In this document: positions 55,488 through 64,000 of the stretch, piece by piece
How the letters are laid out: each line of letters starts with the position of its first letter
How positions within the stretch are numbered: position 1 is the stretch's first letter
Assembly (NCBI GenBank): GCA_963797605.1
Contig: CAWCPX010000008.1
Coordinates: forward strand, 230,341-294,340
Origin: DASQPR01 sp963797605
GTDB taxonomy: Bacteria > Actinomycetota > Actinomycetes > Mycobacteriales > Micromonosporaceae
Direction of reading: 5' to 3'
Length of the DNA stretch: 64,000 bases
The notes under the pieces: model-generated
What the model was told of the DNA's origin: nothing
Database searches by the model: none
Seen by the model: the letters and a program-made list of their open reading frames with translations, nothing else
Translations under genes and position numbers: made by a program

Positions 55488-58416
55488 ATGCGTACGGCCG
55501 GGAGCACGACCGCACGATCGCGCCGCCCTGACCTCGCCGCGCCCCGCCTGATCGGCCGCGAGCACGACCTCGCCCACCTGCATCAGGCACTCGACGAACG
55601 GCGCGGCATCGTCGTGGTCGCCGGCGAGGCCGGGATCGGCAAGACCCGGCTCGTCGACGAACTCCTGACCCGCCGCCGGGAGACCGTGCTGATCGCCGTG
55701 TGCCCACCGTTTCGGGAGCCGTACACGCTCGGCCCACTCGTCGATGCCGTCCACCGCCTCGCCGACCAGATCCTCGATCTGCCATTGACCGCGCTCGCGG
55801 GGGCGCTTCGACCGATCTTTCCGGAATGGACCGATCGGCTGCCGCCCGCGCCGGAGCCACTGCCGGACGCAGCAGCCGCCCGGCATCGTCTGCTGCGCGC
55901 GTTCGCCGAACTCATCGACACCCTCGGCGTGGGGCTCCTCGTGGTGGAGGACGCCCATTGGGCCGACGAGACCACTCTGGAACTGCTGCTGTTTCTCCAG
56001 GCCCGACGCGAGCGGGGGCAGCGCCTGGTGCTCACCTACCGCCCCGAAGACGTCACGCCGACATCCCTGCTGCGCCGGCTGATCGCACAAGCCGGGGTCA
56101 CCCGCGTCGAACCCGCTCCGCTGAGCACCCTCGAGACCGCCGAGTTGGTGTCCTCGATGCTCGGCGATGAACCGATATCAACCGAATTCGCCGAGTTCCT
56201 CCGCGATCACGCCGACGGGCTCCCGCTGGCGATCGAGGAATCGGTCCGGCTGCTCCACGACCGTGCAGACCTGGTCTGCGAGGACGGCACCTGGCTGCGC
56301 CGCGACGTCGCCGAGCTGGACGTGCCGCCGAGCATCCGCGACGCCGTCCTCGAACGGACCTCCCGCCTCGGACCGGCGGCCCACGCGGTGCTGGCCGCGA
56401 TCGCCGTCCTCGAAGCCGGGGCCACGCTGCCACTGGTCGCCGAGGTCGCCGCCATGGCACCCCAGGACGCGGAGGACGGACTCGTCGCCGCGCTTGGCCA
56501 GCGGATTGCTGCACGAGGACCGCGACGGTCGCGTCACCTTCCACCACGTGCTGGCCGCACGCAGCGTCTATGACACCCTCGCCGCCACCGAACGCCGTCG
56601 CCTGCACCGCCGCGCCGGACTGGCCCTGGAACGCGAACCCGTACGCCGCTTCGCCGAACTGGCCCGCCACTTCCGGGAGGCGCACGACGCGGACCGGTGG
56701 ACGACGTACACGCACCAGGCCGCCGACCAGGCAATCTCCTCCGGTGATCCGCGTACCGCGTTCCGGCTTCTCCTGGATCTACTGACCGGCGGCGCGGTCC
56801 GGGGCGCCGCGGTGCCCGGCCTGGTGCAGCGGATGCCGCTGTACGCAGCCCCGGGAAACGGGCCACTGCGGGAACTCGTCGCCGTGCTGCGCGACACCGT
56901 CGCCGGCGAACTCGCGCCGGCCGAACGGACGCAGGTCACGTGGCAGCTGGCCCGGCTGATGTTCCACGTCGGTGACATCGAGGCCGCCTCGACGCACATG
57001 GAGCAAGCCGTGCCGGGGCTGATCGAGGACCACCCGGCAGCCGCGATCCCGGCGATGATGATGCTCGCTCGCCCGCTGGGCACCCCGCGCCCCGCCGCGC
57101 AGCACCGGATGTGGCTCCAGCGGGCCGAACGTCTCGCCGCCACCACGGCCGGCCTGTCACCCGAGGACCGGCTGTCCTATCGCACCGACCACGCCGCGAC
57201 ACTGCTGATGCTCGGCGACCCGACCGGATGGGCCGCGGCGGAGCCCCTGCCCAGCGGTGCCGAGTCCCCCAGCGAAATCCTCCAACGCGCCCGCGGATAC
57301 GCCAACCTCGGCGAGGCGGCGATGCTGTGGGGCCGCTACGACCAGGCCCGGCACCGGCTGAACACGGCCGCGGCCCTCGCCGACGAACACCAGTACCTGC
57401 GCCTGCGCGATCTCGTCGGCGCGACCCTCGCCCATCTCGACTGGCTCACCGGCAACTGGACCAGCCCGACCCGGTGGGGCGCCGCCGCCCTCGACGCCGA
57501 CGAACCCGTCCTGCGCGTCGACGCACGACTGCTCAGCGGCCTCCTGGACGCCGCCCACGGCGACCACCGGCGCGCGCAGGAACACGTCCGGCAGGCGATC
57601 GAGGTCGGGCGCCCGCGCGGCCCCGCCGACGGATCCCGTGACCCGTCGGCCGTGCTCGCCCACCTGGCCATCGCGGCCGGCCGCCCCGCCGAGGCGCTGG
57701 CCGCCACCGACACCGCATGGCAACTCGTACGCGCCAAGGGACTGTGGCTCTGGGCCGCCGAAATCGCACCGCTGCGCATCCGGGCGCTGCTCGCGCAACA
57801 GCGCACCGACGACGCGGCCCAGGCAGCCGACGACTTCGCCACCGGCACCCGCACCCTGGACGCGCCCGCCGCGACCGCCGCCCGCGCCCTGATCGCAGCC
57901 CTGCTCGCCCGCGCCCACGACGACCCCACCGCCGGCACGCTTTTCGACAACGCCGCCTCGGCCTGGTTGGAGTTGCCCCGGCCCTACGAGGCGTTGCTCG
58001 CCCGAGAGGCCGCGGCCCGGTGTTACCTGGCCGCCGGTGACCGGGACCGGGCCGTCGGCATGCTCCGCGACGTCTTCGGCGACTTCACCGCGCTCGGTGC
58101 GACCGTGGACGCCGATCGGGTCCGCCGCAGCCTGTCCGAGGAAGGGATCCGGACCGTCGCACGGGTCGGCCGGCCGGGTTACGGCGACCGGCTCTCACCG
58201 CGTGAACTCGATGTGGTGCGGCTGCTCGTCCAAGGTCGTACCAGTGCGCAGATCGCTCGTGTTCTCGGCCTTTCGCCCCGGACCGTGGACAAGCACGTCC
58301 ACTCCGCGATGCGCAAACGCGACGTGCCCTCCCGGACCGCGCTGGCCGTTGACGCGGTGGAATCCGGCGACCTCACGCCGCCCGACGGCAGCACCGAGCC
58401 ACCGTTCACTGGGTAG
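55488..58416 (+). pseudogene. LAL-type LuxR family regulator with AAA ATPase domain, one frameshift
   Basis: About 976 aa from ATG 55488 (GGAGG 5 nt upstream). Residues 20-300: ATPase module with Walker A GIVVVAGEAGIGKTRLVDEL and Walker B GVGLLVVEDAHWADETTLEL. One frame change near 56505. Then about 550 residues of alpha-helical repeats (MFHVGDIEAASTHMEQAVPG, NLGEAAMLWGRYDQARHRLN, and so on) and a C-terminal LuxR helix-turn-helix LSPRELDVVRLLVQGRTSAQ / IARVLGLSPRTVDKHVHSAM. LAL regulators activate secondary-metabolite or catabolic genes. Divergent from the padR exporter operon. A single indel, so probably functional. Confidence 0.9.
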
Positions 58417-58518
58417 ACCACCACCGGTCACCGGAGTTTCCCGCGTAGTTCTACGCATTGCCGCCTCTATCGCGCGGCGCGTTCACTGCTTGCACTCACA
58501 CAGCAGGGAGCAGCCGCG

Positions 58519-58722
58519 ATGACCGCAGGCAACGGCCAGGAACATGCCGGCACACCAGCGGCGGTCGGCTCCACCGACAACAGCACCGGCGGGCCGATCG
58601 ACAGGTTCACCGAACCCGCTGCCGACGACGCGGACGGCACCCCCGAGCCCGCCGCGCCGGCGTCCGCTGATCGGCCAGGTGAACGCCGGCGCAAGGCCGG
58701 TGTGCGCTACCGGCCCGTCTGA
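58519..58722 (+). CDS. Small Pro/Ala/Asp-rich protein
   Basis: 67 aa, ATG 58519 with CAGGGAG upstream. MTAGNGQEHAGTPAAVGSTD, then an acidic Pro/Ala region and a basic end RPGERRRKAGVRYRPV. Predicted disordered, no signal peptide. Lies 58 bp before the large secreted protease, same strand, so probably co-transcribed. Function unknown; a precursor peptide or a regulator is possible but unproven. Confidence 0.5.
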   Translation: MTAGNGQEHAGTPAAVGSTDNSTGGPIDRFTEPAADDADGTPEPAAPASADRPGERRRKAGVRYRPV

Positions 58723-58779
58723 CCTACCCCCATTCCCCACCCCCGTGTCGGCCAGCCGGCACACCCCCGGAGGACAGCG

Positions 58780-61700
58780 ATGCACGCACGACGACGTAGG
58801 TGGGCCGCCGCGATGGCGGTCGTCCTCGCCCTGACGTTCGGCCCGATGGCCGACGCCACGGCGCAGGCGGCACCCACCGCAAGCGGCACCACCCCGCAAA
58901 GCACGACAGGGTACAAGCCCGCGGCATGCGCCGTGCCGGTCCCCGTATCCGAACAAAAAGGGGACTCACCGTACGCCACCTGCGACCTGATGGCCCTCAC
59001 CGACGGTCGCGACGCCGTGCCCGCGGGTTCGCCGACGCCACCGGCCACCGCGCTCACCCCGGCCGACGTGCGGGCGGCGTACGACCTGCCCTCCGGTGGC
59101 TCGGGCGAGACCGTCGCGATTGTCGACTCCGGCGGCTACCCGGCGGCCGAGGCCGACCTGGGCGTCTTCCGCCACACGTACGGGTTGCCCGCGTGCACGA
59201 CCGCGAACGGATGCTTCACCAAGGTCGACCAGAACGGTGGCCACAACCTGCCGCCGAACGATGCGAACTGGTCCATCGAAACCGCACTCGACCTCGACGC
59301 GGTGTCGTCGGCCTGCCCGCCTGCCGCATCCTGCTCGTCGAGGCCGACTCCCCCGGCATCGATGACCTCGGCCAAGCCGTCGACACGGCTGCCGCCTACC
59401 ACCCGGTCGCGATCTCGAACTCGTACGGCATCCCGTTCGACCCGCCGGGCGCGTCCGCGTACAACCAGCTACTACGACCACCCCGGTATCGCCGTCGCCG
59501 CCTCCACCGGTGACTACGGCAACGTCGTCGAACTGGCCGGCGTCCGACGCGCAGGTCATCGCCGTCGGTGGCACCACGCTGACCCGCGACGGCAGCACCG
59601 CCCGCGGTTGGACCGAGGCGGCCTGGGGTTCCGGTGGTTCGGGGTGCGCGAGCGTCGAGGCGAAGCCCACCTACCAGCAAAGTCTCGACACCGGTTGCGA
59701 CAACCGCGCGATCGCTGACATTTCGGCGGACGCCGACCCGGACAGCGGTCTGGGCATCTACAACTCGACCGCCGTCGGAGGCTGGGCCCAGTACGGCGGC
59801 ACGTCGCTGTCCTCGCCGCTGATCGCCGCGATGTACGCCCTCGCCGGTGCCCCGACGCAGGGCACCTATCCGGTGAGCTACCCGTACGCCGACACGACCG
59901 CCGGCGACCTCACCGACGTCACCACGGGCTCCGACGGCCAGTGCGGGGACCAGCTCTGCACCGCCCGCCAAGGCTGGGACGGCCCGACCGGCCTGGGTAC
60001 GCCCGCTGGTGTCGGCGCGCTGCGCCTGGGTCCGCACGGCATGGTCACCGGCACCGTGCACACCGGCTCGACGGTGATCGCGGGTGCCTCCGTCACCGCC
60101 ACCGACCCGACCGGCCGCTCTGTGACCGCCACGACCGATACGTCAGGCCGGTTCACGCTCGCTGCGGCTCCCGGCTCCTACACCCTGACCGTCACGGAGT
60201 TCGGCTACGCCACCGCGACCATGACGATCCAGGTCACGCAGGGACGCACGGTCACCGAATCGTTCACGTTGCGGGCCCTGCCCAGCCGGGTCGTGTCCGG
60301 CACCGTCACCGACGCGTCCGGTCACGGGTGGCCGGTCGCCGCGACGATGACCGTTGACGGATACCCCGGCGGCGCCGTCCACACCGACCCGGTCACCGGC
60401 CGCTACTCGCTCCGGCTACCCGACGGCGGCCAGTACTCGTTGCACATCGCCGCTACCCTGCCCGGCTACCAGACCGCCGACGACAGTGTCACCGTCGGCA
60501 CCACCGATGTCCGTCACGATGTGGCCCTGGCCGTGGACCCGGCGACCTGCACCGCCATGGGCTACACCTTCGGCTACAACGGCCGCACGACCGATTTCGA
60601 AGGCTGGTCCGGGGCCACGCCGCAGGACGGCTGGACGGTCACTGACGACAGCGGCTCGGGCATCACGTGGCGTTTCGACGACCCGGGTCACTTCGGCAAC
60701 GACACGAGCGGCTCCGGCCAGTTCGCCGAGGTCGACTCCCGCGACGGCGGCAACGACACCGAGGAGACGACCACGCTGGTTTCGCCCGTGCTCGACCTGT
60801 CCGGCGACGCCACACCGATCGTGTCCTTCGACAACTCATTCGTGTCCCCGCACTACAACTCCAACGCCTACGTGGAGGTCAGCGTCGACGGCGGACACAA
60901 CTGGACGTCGGTCTGGCACATGGCCCGCACGATCTCCTACGGCCCGCAGGTCGCCGCGATCCCGCAGGCCGCCGGCAAGAACAACGTGCAGGTCCGGTTC
61001 CGGTACGACGCCGTCCACTCGTGGTTCTGGAAGGTCGACAACGTCTTCATCGGCGACCGCACCTGCGACACCGCCGCCGGTGGCCTCGTCGCGGGCACCG
61101 TCACCGACGCGAACACCGGCGCGGCACTGACCGGCGCGAACGTCAGCGTCGCCGCCACCCCGACCACCGTGACCAGCGGCGGCGCGTACGAGGTGTTCGC
61201 ACCCGCCTCGGCCGCCGACCGCTCCGGGCGCACCACGCTCGGCGTCGTCGACGGGGCCTACACGGCCGCGACCGCGAACGTCGCCGTCGCCCGCGACCAC
61301 GTCACCCGGCAGAACTGGCGCCTGGGTGCCGGCCGGATCAGCGTCACCGGCGGTCCGCTGCAGGTCACACAGCCGCTGGGCCGATCGACGACCCGGACGG
61401 TGACCCTCCGCAACACCGGCACCGCACCCGTGCACGTCAGCATCCAACCGCAAGACGGCTCCTACACACCGCCGTCGCACCCCGGCGCCGCGGCGAACTC
61501 CGGCAACAGCACCCCGGTCCGGCACGTTCCGGGCCAGTTCTCGCCCCGGTCGCTGCTGCACAGCCCCACCCGCGGCAGTGCGGCGACGGCCGTGGTCCCG
61601 GGAACCACCGCGTGGACGATCGCCGACGCGTTGCCGGCAGCACAGATGGACAGTGGTGCGGTCACCGTCGACGGGAAGGTCTACGCGTTCGGCGGCACCG

Positions 61701-62668
61701 ACGGATCCAGCCTGCTGTTCGACGCCTACGTACATGACCCGACCACCGGCGGGTGGAAACGGCTGGCGAACATGCCACAGGGGCTCGAGAAACCCGGCGT
61801 CGAGGCCATCGGCGGCGAGATCTACGTCGTCGGCGGCTGGGACAGCACCGGGACCGCCTCCAGCGCCGCCTACCGCTACGACCCCACGAAAGACTCGTGG
61901 TCGTCGATCGCGCCGCTGCCCTCAGGCTTCGTCGCCGGCGGCACAGCATCCCTCGGCGGCCGCATGTACGTCATCGCCGGCTGCGGCGGCAACTGCCTAC
62001 CCGCCTCGCAGGCGACCTACGTCTACGACCCGCACGCCGACACGTGGACACAGGTGGCCGACTACCCGATCACGGACTCGTGGCAGGCGTGCACCGGCAT
62101 CGACGGACAGGTCATCTGCGCCGGCGGCAGCGACCCCATCACCGGAGCCGAAACCGCGGCGACGTACGCCTTCGACCCCACCACAGGTGCCTGGACCCAA
62201 CGCGCCGACCTGCCGGCCCCGAACTGGGCGATGGCCTACGCCGGGTCCGGTGACCGGCTCCAGGTCGTCGGCGGCGTCTCCGGTGGGCAACTGACCAACC
62301 AGGCGCAGGAGTACGACCCGGCAACCAACACCTGGTCGGCCCTCCCCGCAACCAACGCGCTGGTCTACCGGGCCGCCGGCGCCTGCGGCCTCTACGTCAT
62401 CGGCGGCGCGACCGACACCAGCCAAACCGCCGGCGTCGAACAGCTACCGGGCTACGGCGATTGCGGCAACTCCGGCGCCGTCGCCTGGTTGTCGGCTCCA
62501 CGCACCGTCACTGTCGCCCCCGGCGCCACGGTGAAAGTGCAGGTCACCTTCGATGCGCGCACGGTCGGTCAGAGCGGCACCTACACCAGTGGGCTGACGT
62601 TCGACACCGACTCGCCGTACGCCGTCGCGGCGCTCGCGGCCACGATGAGGGTCACCGGCCAGCACTGA
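58780..62668 (+). pseudogene. Secreted S53 (sedolisin-type) serine protease with kelch repeats, frameshifted
   Basis: About 1,295 aa from ATG 58780. Signal peptide (RRRRWAAAMAVVLALTFGPM...). S53 core: ETVAIVDSGGYPAAEADLGV, WSIETALDLDAVSSACP (catalytic Glu/Asp), frame changes near 59320, 59470 and 59540, then VIAVGGTTLTRDGS and YGGTSLSSPLIAAMYALAG (catalytic Ser). After it come two carboxypeptidase-regulatory-like beta domains (nt about 60040-60520), a MAM/jelly-roll-like domain (60580-61070), another CnaB-like domain (61080-61330), five or so kelch blades (VDGKVYAFGGTDGSSLLFDA, IGGEIYVVGGWDSTGTASSA) and a final Ig-like domain. A secreted acid-type peptidase with surface-binding modules. A strong terminator follows. 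Confidence 0.85.
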
Positions 62669-62678
62669 TCCAGGCGAT

Positions 62679-62712
62679 GGCGGGCTCCCGGACGTCCATC
62701 CGGGAGCCCGCC
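62679..62712 (+). terminator. Terminator of the S53 protease gene
   Basis: Perfect 14-bp stem (62679-62692 with 62699-62712), 6-nt loop CGTCCA, 10 nt after the stop. No T-run. Confidence 0.8.
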
Positions 62713-62867
62713 GTCCGCTTAGCCGTACCCGTGATCAACGCATTCGTCTTTGACCGTTTCTCGCACCCACGGACCCCAGCGTTAATAGTCTTGGGGCATT
62801 GACGTGCGCTTTCGTGTGCGCAGTGCCCGATGACCGCAGCACCTCGCTGACACCGGGAGGGTCCGCC

Positions 62868-63764
62868 GTGTCCGAGACCGACGAACAGATGTGCCAGCCG
62901 CACGCCGCCACATCCGGGCTGAGCGGCGAGCAGACCGAGCAGATCCGTACCCGTGTGAAGCTGTTGATCGAGCTGACCACGCGAGCCCAGCCCTACCGGA
63001 AGGGCCTGATCAACGCGGCCGAGCGCCTCAGCCCCGAAGAGGCGTCGATCATCGTCGACCTCGAACGCCACGGCATGCAGGTCTCCCAACTCCACGACGT
63101 GCTCTGCGGCGGCCACGTGCTCGTCGACGACCCGCAGCTATACGACGACTGGCACTTCGACAAGGTCAGCCACCTGCGCATCTCCAGCCACCACCGGTCC
63201 ATCGACAAGTCGCGCTACCCCGACATCGGCATGCGCGGACACGTCGTGCGCGAGAAGCTGCACGGGCGCACGGCTCAGGGCACATGGGTGCAACTGGAAA
63301 AGACACCGGCGGCGTTCGGCAAACGCAAACTGCCGTCCATGAACGATCTTCGGCACCTGGCCGACTACATCCGCTACAAGATCACCCGCAGCAACGTCGG
63401 CCCGTGGGGACTGTCCCGCAAGACCGAACGCCGGCCGATGTACCTGTCCCCCGCCATATCCGTCCCACAGACTCTGCAGGGCCCGGTGGCCGAATCGCTC
63501 ACCACCGCGCTGCGTCAGATCGAAGAGAACGACGACGTCACCGCCGTGTCCACCGACCTCGCGGCCCACTTCCTGCCACCGGATCGCCCGGACCCGAGGA
63601 CCGAACTCGGCAAAGCCATCGGCAACGGTGCCGGACGCGGCCTGTTCGGAAGCTCCGATGTCTGGGTCACCGAAACCACGTCCCGCGCCACGGCCGCGAT
63701 CCTCGAACGCGTGACCCAGGACAACCCCGGCCAGCGACTGTGGGCGGACGTGGGGCTCGCATGA
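62868..63764 (+). CDS. Hypothetical protein, first gene of a coupled pair
   Basis: 298 aa from GTG 62868 (GGGAGGG 6-12 nt upstream). No family recognised. Visible features: helical N-terminal half (LSGEQTEQIRTRVKLLIELT, RKGLINAAERLSPEEASIIV), a His-rich stretch (YDDWHFDKVSHLRISSHHRS), a basic/aromatic stretch (GPWGLSRKTERRPMYLSPAI), no signal peptide and no membrane span, so cytosolic. The TGA overlaps the next ATG (ATGA), so the downstream partial gene is its functional partner. Confidence 0.7.
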   Translation: MSETDEQMCQPHAATSGLSGEQTEQIRTRVKLLIELTTRAQPYRKGLINAAERLSPEEASIIVDLERHGMQVSQLHDVLCGGHVLVDDPQLYDDWHFDKVSHLRISSHHRSIDKSRYPDIGMRGHVVREKLHGRTAQGTWVQLEKTPAAFGKRKLPSMNDLRHLADYIRYKITRSNVGPWGLSRKTERRPMYLSPAISVPQTLQGPVAESLTTALRQIEENDDVTAVSTDLAAHFLPPDRPDPRTELGKAIGNGAGRGLFGSSDVWVTETTSRATAAILERVTQDNPGQRLWADVGLA

Positions 63765-64000
63765 GCGCCGCAGACCCCGGCGGCCAGGCGAACGTGCCGG
63801 AAGGTCTCGTCACCAGCGTCGTCGATCTCGTCGGCACCGGGCCGGTACTCCTCGGCGCGTACACGATCGCGGAACTCACCGCCGTCGACGCCGTCGTGGA
63901 CTTCCTCGAAGCTCGCCCACCCGACGACGTGCTCGCCGAAGCCGTCCGATCCCTCGCCGCCCGCGAACTACTGGTGGCCGGCGAAGGCGACGAGCAAATG
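63761..64000 (+). CDS. Hypothetical protein, truncated by window end
   Basis: At least 80 aa from ATG 63761, start overlapping the previous stop. MSAADPGGQANVPEGLVTSV, VDLVGTGPVLLGAYTIAELT, AVDAVVDFLEARPPDDVLAE, AVRSLAARELLVAGEGDEQM. Helical, acidic, with an SLAARELLV motif resembling a winged-helix end, but too short to classify. Confidence 0.6.
   Translation, partial: MSAADPGGQANVPEGLVTSVVDLVGTGPVLLGAYTIAELTAVDAVVDFLEARPPDDVLAEAVRSLAARELLVAGEGDEQM

Overview
The window is about 64 kb of high-GC DNA from an actinobacterium. Evidence includes the Nif3 / zinc-ribbon / RNase H-phosphatase gene order (known from Mycobacterium as Rv2230c-Rv2229c-Rv2228c), an actinobacterial type A RNase P RNA, a lysine/alanine-rich histone-like protein, a LAL-type LuxR regulator, Tat and lipobox signals, GTG/TTG starts, and many start codons lying only 6-9 nt downstream of a TANNNT -10 hexamer (apparently leaderless mRNAs). 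The genus cannot be named from the sequence alone.

Layout. 0-8.5 kb: end of a collagen-like secreted protein, a gene-poor stretch with a 131-bp inverted-repeat element, peroxiredoxin, Sfp-type phosphopantetheinyl transferase, a broken M48 peptidase, GNAT and APH enzymes, tRNA-Gly, an HNH nuclease gene behind an apparent terminator/attenuator, a LapA-like protein and a decayed primase-polymerase. 8.5-13.1 kb: XRE regulator and flavoprotein, then the Nif3 / zinc-ribbon / RNase H operon. 13.2-24.8 kb (no frameshifts seen): repeat-rich membrane protein, acyltransferase-3/SGNH, two transporters, rnpB, palindromes, lipoprotein, MgtC, orphan sensor kinase, and an unusual SRPBCC-TM-CBM2 protein. 25-33 kb: histone-like protein, RNB ribonuclease, acyl-CoA ligase, metal-receptor fold protein, panB. 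33-46 kb is an accessory region: an IS110/IS1111-like element with a large structured 3' non-coding part, Rieske lipoprotein, kinase fragment, decayed IS6 and IS630 copies, PhoX-like and second secreted phosphatase, SUFU-domain protein. 46-56 kb: dehydrogenase, two ABC systems (one a PadR-controlled MacB-type exporter), ECF sigma factor, SRPBCC-VOC fusion. 55.5-64 kb: LAL regulator, a small Pro/Ala-rich ORF, a large secreted S53 protease with kelch repeats, and two unrecognised translationally coupled genes cut by the window end.

A striking property is the density of single-base frameshifts in otherwise well-conserved genes (M48, Nif3, panB, acyl-CoA ligase, ABC permease and others), clustered in blocks and separated by long intact blocks. 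In several cases the break is one extra G. Draft-assembly error is the likeliest cause, so entries typed 'pseudogene' for this reason are probably functional genes unless stated otherwise. True decay is best supported for the IS6, IS630, kinase and hydrolase fragments.
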